A DNA stretch of 64,000 nucleotides from Eucalyptus grandis (GCF_016545825.1 NC_052612.1:7998001-8062000); one strand, 5' to 3'. Positions 23,346-35,026 are shown, numbered from the stretch's first letter. The notes: generated from the sequence alone by a model not told the origin. Numbers and translations are program-made.

Positions 23346-24660
23346 GCCGATCTCATCGCTATCTTTTATTGTTTATGTAATGTGTTAAACATGTCTGGTT
23401 GTGCTGAACTGAAAAGGAGACAAGAAGAGTTTGAGTCACTCTGTTTGGAGCTAAGCATGTTGGGCTGGTGAGTGTTGTTGTTCTTGTCTTTGCTGAGAAT
23501 AAGAGAATAAAAGGTGTGACAGGACTCCGGTTCAGTGGTTTTGTGGAATTTGGTAAACTATGCTACGTGTTTATACAAAGCTTGTAGAATGAAATTCTCT
23601 AATTTTAGTAATTTTTTTACAAGGAGAGAATTCATGAGTTACAAATGAAATGCCAAATGGCCAATAAAAGACCACACTTTGGCCCGATATTTCGAATTTG
23701 AACTAACATCTAAAGCTATCAATGTGGCACAAACTTTCATAAACCACAATATGTAAGAATGTTAAGGAAAAGTACATTCTTATAATATATCAAAAAAGCT
23801 ATTGAAAAACATAGTTGAATGTGTCTAGGGTTTGGACTTATCTTATTACAACACTTGGGCTATTTGAAATTCTATTTAAGATAATCCTATCATATCTCTT
23901 GATGGGGACATTGGATTGGAGATCAAATGATTCAACGATAATAAAATCAAAAACCAAAAAGAAGAAGAAGAAGAAGAAGAAGAAGAAGAAGAAGAAGAAG
24001 AAGAGAAGCAAAGTATAACGGAAAAGCAGCCGGCCCCACCTCCCCCCAACGTAGACGATAAGCTGATCCTTAGACGCCCCTTGGCCGACCCGATTTTGAC
24101 CCAGTCAAACCGCCGGTGTTAGTGAAGTTTGAATCAACCTTAACCCAATTGAACGGCCTTGCTCGATGCATTTGAACAGATCTGCCGTGACATTAGGGCG
24201 TTGCTTAAGAAGAAAAACAAATTATATGATGTTGATATAGTATGACATGCTGACGTGATATCATTAATCAATCAAGGATTCTCATTTACTCCATATCAAA
24301 CGACATTCAATTAATTCACTTTTCTCCAAACAAGGGTATTTCCTTGTAATATCTATTCAGCAAGTCACGTAGTAGTCCGACCAAATTGTTATTAGATCAA
24401 ACTCCACAACAATCAATTCAAAGGGATGGCCGCCCATGTGAACATGAGAACGTGCTCTCTCTTGTGTTCATCTTTCGGAACATCATCTTTGCCATTTCAA
24501 CTTGAATCTGAAATGGACCGAAACCATTTTCATGACCAAAAGAACAAAAGAGACCAACTTATTTACTCTTTTACATTCCTTTAGGCTGCAAATCCTTGAC
24601 CATTCTATTTTCCTCAAACGTGACTCTTGCCAAACTAAGCCTACCTATTCACATAATTCT
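23346..24660. other. PR10-3 to PR10-4 intergenic region
   Basis: 23590-24540 is homologous to the DNA behind PR10-1 (15540-16450) and PR10-9 (61650-62169). An (AAG)n microsatellite occupies about 23959-24005. No gene; the right end is the PR10-4 promoter region. Confidence 0.7.
23959..24005. repeat. (AAG)n microsatellite
   Basis: About 15 AAG units at a place where the PR10-1 and PR10-9 copies have only a short A/AAG-rich stretch, so it expanded after the duplication. Confidence 0.9.
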
Positions 24661-24663
24661 AAC

Positions 24664-24673
24664 CATAAATAGG
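24664..24673 (+). promoter_or_regulatory. TATA box of PR10-4
   Basis: CATAAATAGG about 80 bp before the ATG. Its leader is unlike those of the other PR-10 copies. Confidence 0.6.
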
Positions 24674-24744
24674 AGGCATCGACAGGACTCAGAAGCATAT
24701 CACTTCTTTGAGGTTATTTCTTTCTCATCGCTTTGCTAATAGCC

Positions 24745-25316
24745 ATGGGGGCAACCAGCATCACACAAGAGCTCACATGCCCGATCGCTGCGGCTCGCAT
24801 GTTCAAGGCCTTGATCATCGAGGCGAATGCCCTGATCCCGAAGCTCCTTCCTCAGTTCATAAAGAGCGTGGAGCTCGTGCAAGGCGATGGAGGAGCCGGG
24901 AGCATCGAGCAAGTTAACTTCACCGAAGGTACGTAGACTCAGCATACACCATTCTTTTGGATCCTCTCTCTAGTGATGAGTTCAGTGAATTTATTTCTCA
25001 TTCGGTAACAAACGCAGCTAGTCATTTCAAGTATGTGAGGCACCGGATCGATGAGCTCGACAAGGAGAACTTCGTTTGTAGGTACACGATGATTGAGGGT
25101 GATGCACTGGGCGACAAGCTCGAGTCGATTGATTATCAGGTCAAGTTTGATGCCGCCAGTGACGGAGGGTCAGTGTGCAAGATGACCAGCAAGTACAACA
25201 CCAAGGAGGCATTTCAAGTTGAAGAAGAGGAGATCAAGGCTGGGAAGGAGAAGGCCATGGCCATATTCAAGGTTGTGGAGTCTTACCTCCTAGAGAACCC
25301 ACAGGCCTACGCCTAG
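24745..25316 (+). CDS. PR10-4, PR-10/Bet v 1-like protein
   Basis: Exons 24745-24928 and 25018-25316, with a short 89-bp phase-1 GT-AG intron; codon 62 becomes GCT (Ala). 160 aa. The loop is GDGGAGSIE at residues 47-55, so the lysine that ends this loop in the other copies is a glutamate here. The second exon begins SHFKYVRHRIDELDKENF and ends ENPQAYA. The acceptor at 25016-25017 is chosen because the nearby TAG at 25019-25021 would break the frame. It is the most divergent canonical copy and stands at the head of the 5.4-6.0 kb tandem array. Function by family only: cytosolic hydrophobic-ligand binding, stress-linked. Confidence 0.94.
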
Positions 25317-26924
25317 GACATGTTCCGACGCCCTCCTCGTTAAGAATATTGTTTGTAATTCTTTGCCATGATTTAGGTTTACACATAAGAATTTGTTGAG
25401 TGTCATACAAAAGCTCTTGCTCTCAAGAAGAGCTACCATATCTTCTTTACTTTTGTCTTGTGATTTCGACCGACCAAATTTTGATCTGCAGCATTTAGAG
25501 CTCGCCAGAGTCATGAAAACCAAGTTCTTCGAAATCGGATTTAAATTCTTGAGCTTGGACAATTGGAACGTGAGATAAACAGAAATGAGCAACTGCGTCT
25601 CTTGATTATTTGCGATCATATCGACACTACATGCAGACCAACAACTTATAGTATCCGGTGATTTGTACTCAATTTGGATCGAGATGTATAGAAACTCTGC
25701 AAAATCGAAAATACGATCAACCGAGAACACTGCAAAAATTGAAAATTGAATACAGCGGCCATTCTCGTGTCTCCCTTTTGAACATATCAACTTTCGTTGT
25801 TTGTTTTACCTGAACAGACGGGTTACCATTTGGGAACTTGGAATTCGATCGTCATATCTCATGTTTTCTGCGTAAAACCATATCATTTTAATGTTGTCAA
25901 ATGTCTTAAAAGAGACCTCTTGGCTTTAGCTAAGTTCACTTCACATAATAACTAGGTTTAGAACCTTTGATAATTATAATTAAGTATACAGCAGATGATG
26001 TCGAAATGCCAAAATGGCTTTTAGGGAAGATGGTCATCTAAAGTTTCCAGATCTCAGATTTCTGGAATTATAGCTAAAGAATGTGACATGCACTCTGCCA
26101 ATTTATCGAGGGTAATATGTAATGTTCTTCTCTTATGCTGCATTTGGTCGCTAAGAAATAAAGTCAATAAGGATATATTAAGATTAGGCAAGAAGTCCTG
26201 CAGATTTTTTATATCATATTCTTTGGTCGAAATTATTAAAATATTATTATTTAATCAGTAAACACTGTATACAAGGACAGATACAGATATACTGTCCAGT
26301 CGAACGTTTGATAGACGGAGGATGTGATTGTCTAATTAAAGAAACAATTTTCCGGAGAAGTATATATACAGAGCCGTAATCCACCATAGGGCGACAACCA
26401 CTAGTGCAACGGCGAGGCCGGGTGGTCTCTGTCGTCATGGTGATTGCCTGAGACCAGCATACGTGGTCGGGATCATAAAATTTTGGAGGGCACAAGACTG
26501 GCAAGCATGCGTATGAATTTCTCCTGGGGCAGCTGCAACTTGACCAGTGGCTTGCCCCAAGCGAGCATCTCCATCTTGAGCAAATTTCACGCTACAAAGC
26601 AGCAAAAGCACCCCACTCAAATTGATGTCTAGAGGAACAAAGCTACCTGTAATGAGTCCATGGAAACTCTTGATCACGATCAGCAGCAAAATTTCCAGTA
26701 AATTGCGTATATAACCTAGAACAAGTGGTTCTTATTTGAAACAGCAAAATAGTCCGTATACAAGATGCTTTATGGAACTCACTTTCTCGCGGTGGAATAT
26801 AAAACTTCACTTCACCAATTCTTTACCCCCTAATTACCCCAACAATCCGAAATTTATGAAGATGCAACAAGACGAATCAAATCTCACACCAACAAGAATA
26901 GCTACCTCCTAAGATTTAGAGCTT
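25317..26924. other. PR10-4 3' flank; no complete gene
   Basis: From about 25660 the sequence matches the 3' flanks of PR10-5 (31630 on), PR10-6 (37580 on) and PR10-7 (43020 on), which fixes the tandem unit boundary near 25795. Around 26430-26640 there is a conserved stretch with a minus-strand open frame (84 aa, 26435-26689). It is repeated at about 33030-33210 and 38320-38480, but the frame is not kept, so I do not call it a gene. It could be a third exon of the acidic-tail gene fragment. Confidence 0.5.
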
Positions 26925-27233
26925 CTACTCATCATCTGTATCATCGTTAGTTTGTCCAGATTCATCCTCATCCCTGTAAAAGACGTGATCGATGTCTTCG
27001 TCCTCATCATCACTTTCATCAGCCTGACGCTCGTAAAGAGAATCTCTAGTTTGATCATGTGTGGCCTTGTCAATCTGTTGGAAGACAACGTTGGCCAAAA
27101 TTATAGACTCTCAAGCTCAAAAGATTATCTGAAGCAAAGATATAAAGGGCCTAAACCTGAGCGACAACAAGCTGCAGCTGACCAGCTAAATGTAGTAATG
27201 GGGTTGGATGGCCGTCCCTCTAGCTTCTACAGT
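26925..27233 (-). pseudogene. Acidic-tail gene fragment, copy 1 (last two exons)
   Basis: Minus strand. The last exon 26925-27074 has 49 codons plus a stop: it starts IDKATHDQTRDSLYERQ, continues into a run of Asp/Glu, and ends TDDE. The preceding exon is 27157-27233, between an acceptor-like CTTGTAG and a donor GTTTAG. It is 77 nt here against 75 nt in copies 2 and 3, so the join is frameshifted. I do not recognise the gene. The highly acidic C-terminus is typical of many nuclear or nucleolar proteins, but that is not evidence of function. No upstream exons are seen. Confidence 0.55.
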
Positions 27234-29848
27234 CTACAAGGGATACAATAATTATATAAATCATACCATCAACCATAACCTGAGAACAGTAAATAACGTG
27301 AAGCTCTATGGAGAGTCCGAGAACTAAGATTATTTAGATGAAGCAAAAAAAGAAACTAATGCAATTCTTTCATATCATTGTTGATGCAACCTAGACCTAG
27401 AGAAAAGATAGACAGGATTTTTCCTAGAACCAGAGATTACAGAACTCTTCAGAGCTCTAGCCATAATTACCCCTTTCCCGCATACCACTTTTACAATTCA
27501 ATGAAATCGATGGATATAAAGGCGGTTTAAGATATTTATGAATAGAGTTTGCATTAGCAGCAGCCTTTTTTTTTTTTTTTTTTTTTTTTAGATTTCTAAC
27601 TTAGAAGCCTGTGAATTCGGAAATAGTTTCATCGTATTAGACATTTATGAGAAATGTATATAACAACCCAACCCCAATTACCCTCGTCACTTACATTGGT
27701 TTTAGCATTCAACAGAAGTATATAGAAAATAATGTATACATGAAACTGTAGAACTTTATCCTAATCCAGATTGTGGGGTCCAATTTTGTGTTTCTAAGTT
27801 CAGAATTGTGAAATAACTTTATGATGAGATAGTCACCAATTTGAATAGAAAAGATATTTGACCACTTTGATTCTAAACTCAAATAAACAAAACTCCTATT
27901 CTAAGTAGTCGGTTGAAAGACTTGAGTAAGCTTTTACTTGCCCAGCACTAGTTTTGAAGCCACCATGTCTCACCTAGGCACAGAGAACTACTATACTCTC
28001 ATAACTTGCGGTGGCCTAAGTAGCATTGACACTAACACGCGACACAACACGACATGACATGATACACCGACACGACGAAGCATTGACACTAACACGCGAC
28101 ACAACATGACATGACATGATACACCGACACGACATGATACGCCGACACGTTGTTTTTAAAAAAATAGAGAACTCTAACATGTTAAGACATGTTATATATT
28201 AAAAGTATATTTTTATATATACATAATAAATTATCATTTTTATGATTATTTAATCAAATTAATTTGATTTAAATTCACAAATAAATAAAATAAAATAAAA
28301 AAAAGAGGCTAGCATGAATTTACACTAAAAATATTAATTCAACATTTGTTAATATTATTTATTGTTTTAATTTGACAAATTTAACTCCATTCCAATAATC
28401 CATATAACTTGGAAGGAAAAAAAAAAGGAATCCACATTATGGTCTTGCATGTCAGAAGAAAAGAGAAAAAAATAATTTCGAGGGGTGAATTATGTATCAC
28501 AATAAGTGAAAGTCAGAAGAGAAGAAAGATGAGGTTTTTCTTCTTCCACCTATTTTTATTTTTATTATTTTTTTTACATATTTACATTTAGACTCCTTAT
28601 TTATTAAAAAAATTTAAAATTGACTCAGTGCGTGTCAAAATCACCTATCAGAATTCTAAAGTTGCGTGTTGGAATTTCGAACTCAAGTGTTGGAGAGTGT
28701 CAAGAGAGTTGACTGAGCATCAAATTTTCTTAAACCTGTTAATTGAGTATTGGAGAGTGTCGAAAAGTGTCAGAGAGTATCAGACATATGTTGAAGTGGC
28801 CAACATGACACAAAGATTTTTAGATAGTATCAATGCTTCCTAGGCGGTAGCCAGCTTCAAAGAACTGACATGGTGTTTAGCTTCGCCACCGACAAGCCCC
28901 CTGATTCCCATCCTATCTTTTTCTTCCTGGATAGGAGGGAAGACGAGGGATTACAATGGAGAGTCCAAACCCTCAAGGGTTCTTCCCCCATAAAGAGTCC
29001 ATTGAGCCATTTAAAGAATTGCTCAAGTCTTGCTCAAGTCTCGAATAACTTTATGATGAGATAGTCACCAATTCGAATAGAAAAGACACTCAACCACATT
29101 GATTCTAAACTTGAATAAACAAAACTCCTATTTTGAAAAAAGCACTTGAAAAAGAAACAAGAGATAGACTAACCTTTGATCAAGAAAAGCATGGAGTAAG
29201 CTCTTGCTTACCTCAGGAAGCTGATTTATATAGATGCTTACATTGCAACATACTCATGGAATCATTTCATGCAACTGGTTAATTAACCTTTTGGCCGAGT
29301 CGAAAGGATTTGTCTTGGGATCATTCCCGATCAGAAACAAGAGACCCATCTTAGTTGTCAATTTGCTTTTGATAGCCAGACAAAACTAGGAACAAGATAA
29401 TATCACAACAATAACATGCAGACCAGTCAACGCATGGAGAGGGCCGCAGAGGATTAGAGACAGAACAAAGGAGAGATGCTTTTAAGGAGAATGGCCAAAG
29501 CTTCCCTCCCTCTCTCCAGAGTCCATGAGGAGATAGTTAAAACTCAAAATTTTAAAAAGAAAATTAAAAAAATTGAGTTGCAAAAGCTTTATGTTGCTTT
29601 AGGAAAAGAAGGGGGATAATTAAATTAAATTCAATCCTAAAGTTAATCATATGTCGTATGGGTAATTTATTGGGTTTTGAGGGGTTTAGCTTTTTTTATT
29701 TTTTTTGGCTGAAACTTGCGGGGATTAGCTTTTTATGGGAGGAGAGATGGTTTCAAGGAAAAGGGAATAATTTGCTTTTCCACCACATGCAATTAAGCGG
29801 AAGTTACTTTACGGCCAAATTTATGGAGGGTCAATGTCTGTACAGGAG
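27234..29848. other. Intergenic part of unit 1
   Basis: Similar to the corresponding parts of units 2 to 4 except for about 27904-29041. That segment is flanked by direct repeats (27785-27903 and about 29030-29135, ATAACTTTATGATGAGATAGTCACC...) and holds a two-unit tandem repeat at 28024. A 30-base T run lies at about 27563. No gene is seen; short open frames here are not conserved. Confidence 0.6.
28024..28148. repeat. Two-copy 57-bp tandem repeat
   Basis: CATTGACACTAACACGCGAC begins at 28024 and again at 28081. It is made of shorter GACACGACATGATAC-like pieces that continue to 28148. Present only in unit 1. Confidence 0.85.
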
Positions 29849-30148
29849 AATGATACAAATGATCCATAAACTTTAACCTAATATACAATGTGGTGCTTAA
29901 AATTTTAATTTGTTTAATATAGTTCCTAAATTTTTAGTACATGTTCAATTAATCCATGAATTATATAACAATATTTAATGTTGTCTATGATCTTAAATTA
30001 ATGAAGGACTATATTGAACATTTTCATACATTTTAGGGACTATATTAAACATATACAAAAATTCTAAGGACCATATTGAGCAAATTAAAAATTTATAGAT
30101 CATATTGCACATCAAATCAAAGTTCAGGGATCATTTGTGCAATTATCC
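29849..30148. mobile_element. Inverted-repeat element M upstream of PR10-5
   Basis: Left end AATGATACAAATGATCC(A)TAAACTTT; the right end reads CAAAGTTCAGGGATCATTTGTGCAATTATC, the inverted counterpart. About 300 bp, non-coding. It resembles plant MITEs with long inverted ends. It stops about 13 bp before the TATA box. Confidence 0.7.
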
Positions 30149-30160
30149 ATCTTCTTATCG

Positions 30161-30170
30161 CTATAAATAT
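30161..30170 (+). promoter_or_regulatory. TATA box of PR10-5
   Basis: CTATAAATAT about 115 bp before the ATG; identical in PR10-6 and PR10-7. Confidence 0.7.
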
Positions 30171-30282
30171 CAACCTTGTACTTTGCCTCTCCTCGAAGCT
30201 CCTTCTTTTTATTGCTTTCTTTCTTTCTTTCGAGATTTTTATCCCCTTTTCAGTTTGAGCAAATTCTATTCAGATTCAATCG

Positions 30283-31262
30283 ATGGTAGAAGTTACTCTC
30301 AAGGCCGAGATCACACACCCGATCCCTAAGGCCAGGTTGGTCGAGGCTTTTCTAGGAGCGGGTGGCTTCTTCCCCTATAACCTCTTGCCAGCCGTCACAA
30401 ATGCTGAGATCCAGGAGGCAATCTCGATCGAAGGTACTTGGTCAATTGAAATGTTCCTCACCATTAAAATTGCATATTCATTGTATTGCATTACGGTTAT
30501 AAATGGGCATGATCCCTAGATGGCCTGATCAACAACACTAAGATTGGTGCTCATGATGTTGAAAAATAAAAATAAAAAGAACAAAAAAAAAAAAACAGAT
30601 ATTGGAGATTATGTGATGTTTACTCTCAAGCTCTGTTTACACTTTCTTCATCTTTGAATTCCTATCTAATGATCTAGAACCTAATCCTAGATATGAAGAA
30701 CAAAAAGGCCAGTTTTTTTTTTTTTTTTTTACTTGCATAATTTTTTAATGTTCTTACTTAGGATTTTATCTATTGTACATCCTTATTTATTATATGAACT
30801 TAAAAAAACAAAAACAAAGGAAGATTTTGAAAAAAATAAATAAATAATCTAATAAGTCATCAACGGAAACGGAAGAAAGGGATTGGAACCTTTGGTACGA
30901 AAAACTCATAGGACGGATCAGCGCGAATGTCACTTTTTGTTACTTCTATAGGCAGACAGCGCAGGACGGTGAGGCACACGGTTAAAGCACAGGACCAGGA
31001 GCCCTTCCTCTACAACCACTCGACCGTCGATCGGGATGAGCTGGGCGGAATCTCCAGGGAGATCAGCCATGAGGTGAAGATCACTGCGTTGCCCCTGGAG
31101 GGTGGCTCGGTCTGTAAGTACGCGGGCAGGTACTTCACTGTCGGCCCAGGGGATATCCCCGAGGAGGAGATGATGAGGGCCATGAGAGGGAAGGCGTCCG
31201 TGATGTTCGGGGCCATTGAGGCTTATCTGGAGGTGCCATCAGACGCAGTCCTGTTCGAGTAA
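30283..31262 (+). CDS. PR10-5, divergent PR-10-like protein without the Gly-rich loop
   Basis: Exons 30283-30433 and 30952-31262, with a 518-bp phase-1 GT-AG intron; 153 aa if spliced this way. The first exon has only 51 codons: it aligns with PR10-1 up to LLP at residue 36, then ends SIEG, so 11 residues covering the glycine-rich loop are absent. The second exon starts with a basic stretch RQRRTVRHTVK, keeps SHEVKI, GGSVCKYAGRYFTVG and a C-terminal helix, and ends DAVLFE instead of NPDAY. The intron contains a plastid insert. The frame is open, so the gene may be expressed, but loss of the loop argues against ordinary ligand binding. An earlier or later donor giving back a loop was looked for and not found. 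Confidence 0.75.
30598..30922 (+). other. Plastid DNA insert (psbI, half trnS-GCU) in the PR10-5 intron
   Basis: Collinear with the plastid psbI to trnS-GCU interval. A decayed psbI frame starts at ATG 30616 (FTLK, then internal loss; its stop has become CAA near 30700). A reverse-strand trnS-GCU 3' half lies at 30871-30922 and ends next to the anticodon. It is the most decayed of the three copies, with a poly-T run at 30715-30730. Confidence 0.85.
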
Positions 31263-31350
31263 AGTTCTCGGCCAAGGGGATATCACCGAGGAGGAGATGA
31301 TCAGCGCCATAAGACAGGAGACTGCTAGTCCTGTTCGAGTCAGCGCTAGT
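31141..31350 (+). repeat. Partial tandem duplication of PR10-5 exon 2 end
   Basis: TCGGCCCAGGGGATATC at 31141 recurs as TCGGCCAAGGGGATATC at 31269, followed by the same GAGGAGGAGATGATSAG sequence. The offset is 128 bp. The second copy lies just past the stop. Traces of it (CCGCCAAGG) are present beyond the normal end in PR10-6 (37346) and PR10-7 (42768), so it predates the tandem units. Confidence 0.8.
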
Positions 31351-32289
31351 TGAGTACTGTTTTTGTTTTGTCGTCGAGGGAGTGCGTTCGTCTTTGTCTC
31401 TTCGCTAATATGATGGTGGTTCTGGGAAATGTTTTGCAAAATTGCTGTACTTGCTTCGTTCGCAAGCCCAGATGAAGTGTTTTTGGAGTAACCTTTCGTC
31501 CGATGTGGTCCTCGATTGAATGATGGACGTAGCGTGCGGCCCCCGTTTTCTCTCCTTTTTAATTTTTTTTCTTTTGGTCTAAGATAGTTGCGTGTGCCCC
31601 ACTCTGAGTTTGATGCACATACAGCCTAATTTGGATCGGGACGCATTGAAGCCCTGCAAAACTGAATACAGCAACCATTTTCGCTTCTCCTTTTGAACTC
31701 CCTCGCCTTTCGTTGTTTGTTCTCTTACTCAAACGAACTCGGAATTCAACCATCATATTCCAGTTTTTCTTTGTAAAACTGCATATCATTTTAACGTTAT
31801 CAAACGTCTCAAAAGCAACCCCTTGGCTTTAGCTGACTTCACTTTACATAATGACTGGGTTTAGAACCTTTGATAATTATATCCAGCATACAGCAGATGA
31901 TATCAAAATGCCAAAACGGTTTTTAGGTTGCCACGCGGTTTGAGGACGTCTAAAGCATCCCTGGTCAGTAAGATGGTCATCTAAAGTTTTCGAGTCTCAG
32001 ATTTTGGAATCATATCTGAAGAATGTGACATGTACTCTGTCAACTCATAGAGGGTAAAATGTCATGTTCTACTCTTATGCTGCATTTGGGCACTAAGAAA
32101 TAAAGTCGAAAAAGATTCGTTAAGATCGAACAAGAAGTCTTGCAGATTTTTTATATCACATTCCTTGTACGAGAAAAAACCATATAAAAGGACAGATACA
32201 GATGAACAGTCAATAAAGTGTCGAATAGACAGATGATATGATTGAATAATTGAAGAAACAATTTTCAGGAAAGTATTAATAAAGGTATA
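31263..32289. other. PR10-5 3' flank
   Basis: Non-coding, homologous to 37377-38240 and 42825-43720. No gene. It includes the unit boundary at 31711. Confidence 0.7.
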
Positions 32290-32375
32290 ACCTCCTAATC
32301 AACAGACCTTTTCCGAATGAATAACCATTCATTTCAAAAAACCTGCTCTTGTTAGCAGCTAATTTGTTCTTCTTT

Positions 32376-32646
32376 CTTTTGGCCGGTCGCCGGCCTCGGC
32401 CATGGCCGGCGACCGGCCGACGAGGGCCGGCGGCCTCGCCCAGCCACGGCGAGGCTCGCCGGCCCCAGCGAGGCCGACGCTCGCCGTAGGCCGGGCGAGG
32501 GTCGGCCTCGCCATGGTTGGGCGAGCTCGATCTCGCCCGGATCCGGCCTCGAGCTCACCCAGCCGGCGAGGCCGCGCCCGCCCGCCGCTGAGGCGAGCTC
32601 GGCCCTCGCCGGCCAAGGCCTTGGCCGGCGACCGGCCAAAAGAAAA
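32376..32646. mobile_element. GC-rich fold-back insert
   Basis: The ends are inverted copies: TTTTGGCCGGTCGCCGGCC at the left and GGCCGGCGACCGGCCAAAA at the right. The middle is rich in GGCC/CGGC and opens long frames on both strands that are not genes. It is part of a wider insertion (about 32290-32960) absent from unit 3. That insertion also holds an A-rich tract and a MITE-like end (ACCAAACGCGCCCTAA, about 32863-32878). Confidence 0.65.
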
Positions 32647-33603
32647 AAAAATGAAAAAGAAAAAAAAAAAAAGGAAAAATAAGAAAAAAATAGAAAAAAT
32701 AAAAGAAATAAAAAAATTATCCAAATTTACCAAACATGTTTCTGTTTATTTTTATTCCCGGAACAAGTTTACCAAACGCGTATTTTTGTTCAAAAATTGT
32801 TCCCGGAACAGAAATACTTTTTCTATTTCTGTTCCCCGGAACAATTTTTAAACAAAAACACAACCAAACGCGCCCTAAATCACTCTCTCCTCTCGTAGTG
32901 GGCCTCTTTTCTTTCCCCCGCTGGCATGAGAAAAGGGTCCATTCCACTATCTCTTCTTCTGGCCATAATCCACTGTAAGGCAATAACCACTACCACGACA
33001 GCCAGTCTGTGATGGTCTCTATTGTCATGGTGATTGCTTGAGACCAGCACACGCAGTCGGGATCTGAAAATTTGTGGAGGGCACAAAATTGGCAGCATAC
33101 GTATTAATATCTCCAGGGGCAGCTGCGACTTGAACAGTGAGTTGCCCCAAGTTGCCCCAAGCGAGCATCTCCATCATGAGCAAGTTTCACACTGCAAAGC
33201 AGCAAAAACAAATCCAACTCAAACTGATGTATAGAGGAAAAAAGCTACTTGCGATGAGAATGGAAAATTACAAGCCATAATTGGCACATGGAAACTCTTG
33301 ATCTTGATCGGCTGTAGAACTTCCAGTAAATTGCGTAAATAACCTCGAGCTGTTCCTGTTCAACTGGTTCTTAATCGAAACAGCAAAATAGTCTATATAT
33401 AAGATGCCTTTTGAAACTCAGTTCTCGAGGTGGAATATAATATTTTAACCTGAAAATGTAATCAGAGAAAAAGTCTTACGGTCTTTCATTTCACCTGTTA
33501 TTTACCCACTAATTACCCCAACAATCCAAAGTTTATGAAGATGCAACGCGATAAGTCAAATTCAACACCAGCAAGAATCACTCCCTCTTAAGATTTAGAG
33601 CTT

Positions 33604-33909
33604 CTACTCAACATCTGTATCATCGCTAGTTTGTCCAGATTCAACCTCATCCCCATAAAAGACGTGACCGATGTCTTCGTCCTCATAATCACTTTCATCA
33701 GCTTGACACTGGTGAAGAGAATCTCTAGTTTGATCACGCGTGGCCTTGTCAATCTGTTGTAAGACAACGTTTACCAAAACTAGAGACTCTCAAGCCAACA
33801 GATTATCTGAAGCAAAGATATAAAGGGCCTAAACCTGAGCGACAACAAGCTGCAGCCGACCAGCTAACCGCAGTATCGATTGAATGGCCGTCCCTCTGGC
33901 TTTTGCAGT
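33604..33909 (-). pseudogene. Acidic-tail gene fragment, copy 2 (last two exons)
   Basis: Minus strand. Last exon 33604-33753 (150 nt, open to the stop) and preceding exon 33835-33909 (75 nt, TAKARGTAIQSILRLAGRL then QLVVAQ), between a TTTGCAG acceptor and GTTTAG donor. Both exons are in phase 0 and join into an open frame of 74 codons. Copies 1, 3 and 4 share the structure. The gene is unidentified and no upstream exons are visible, so I call it a fragment rather than a working gene. Confidence 0.6.
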
Positions 33910-34305
33910 CTGCAAAGGAAACAATAATTATATAAATCATACCATCAGGCAACCATAACCCAAGAACAATAAATAACGTGAAGCTCTATGGAGAGTCAAA
34001 GAAGTAATATAATTTAGATGAAGCAGAAAAGAAACCAATGCAATTCTTTCAGGCCATTGTTCATGCAACCTACACCTAGAAAAAAGATGGACAGGATTTT
34101 TCCTAGAACCAGAGATTACATAACTCTTCAGATCTCTAGCCATAATTACCCCTTTCCCTCGTACTACTTTACAATTCAATGAAATCGACTTGTATAATGG
34201 CGATATAATATATTTATTAACATAGTTTGCATTAGTAACATCCATTTTTCTGTTTTAGATTTCTAATTTAGAAGTGTGTGCATTCGGAAATAATGTCATT
34301 GTATT
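33910..34305. other. Intergenic part of unit 2 before the solo LTR
   Basis: Non-coding and conserved with units 1, 3 and 4. GTATT at 34301-34305 is the left target site of the LTR. Confidence 0.6.
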
Positions 34306-35026
34306 TGTTAAATTATGTCTCGAGTTTAAGGGCTTGCTAAACACAACCTGCTTGGATAAGTTTTTTCATATTTTAACCATTTGGATAAGTTATTCATATT
34401 TAATGGAGAAGACATCTTTTTCTGTTGAAGAAAATAGCACAAGAAAGGAAATCCGCTTTAGGTCCGTACAGTGGACGTCTTCTTCAAATCCTGATCCTGT
34501 GATTGGTCGGTCAAAAAGGGAGAAATTCATTGGACTCCTTGTAGCTGCACAAAATGAAATAAAATAAAAGAAAATTAAGGATTTTACATGAGCGAAAAAG
34601 AGCCGCGCAAGAAATAGCCGCCAGGGGGTTTTCGTGGGTGGTATAGACGCTGCACAGAGAAAATTCACGAAGCCGATCAGAGGACTTCTTGGACGCTCGA
34701 AGGAGTTGTCTCTCCGCCGCACGGACGTGCATATACAGTAATTTATTGTCGTGAGTTCACGTCTAATTAAGTATTTATTTGCAAATATTTTATATTTGGA
34801 CTTAAATCTAGGTGTGGGAAATACTAGAGCGTATGAGCGATTATAAATTTGATTTTTCGATTGTAGTAGATTATGTGCTACTAGCTCTCTCTATGCACGT
34901 AAGTATCGATACTCGGACCAAATCATATAAATCTCTGGTGATTTATTATTCCTCCCTTATTTTCTTGATTTTTTCGCATTGATTTCATTTGCGAGATCCT
35001 ATCGTTTCCACATTAATATTACAACA
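34306..35026 (+). mobile_element. Solo LTR, copia-like (family F), unit 2
   Basis: TGTTAAATTATGTCTCGAG...ATATTACAACA, 721 bp, flanked by GTATT and ATATT (5-bp target site with one change). The empty site is in unit 1 at about 27635 (CATCGTATTAGACATTTATG). The copy at 39784-40499 sits at the same place in unit 3. Confidence 0.88.

Larger units (their letters stand above)
25795..31710 (+). repeat. Tandem unit 1 (about 5.9 kb)
   Basis: Unit boundaries are set at the shared CGTTGT motif in the PR-10 3' flank (25795, 31711, 37691, 43132). Order within the unit: 3' flank, acidic-tail fragment (minus strand), intergenic DNA, inverted-repeat element M, TATA box, PR10-5. Unit 1 has an extra 1.2-kb segment at about 27904-29041 between two direct repeats. 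Confidence 0.8.

Noticed and set aside
32352..32851. Overlapping frames of 95-149 aa rich in Arg, Pro and Ala
   Set aside because: Produced by the GC-rich fold-back DNA and the adjoining A-rich tract (poly-Lys); open on both strands with no domain.
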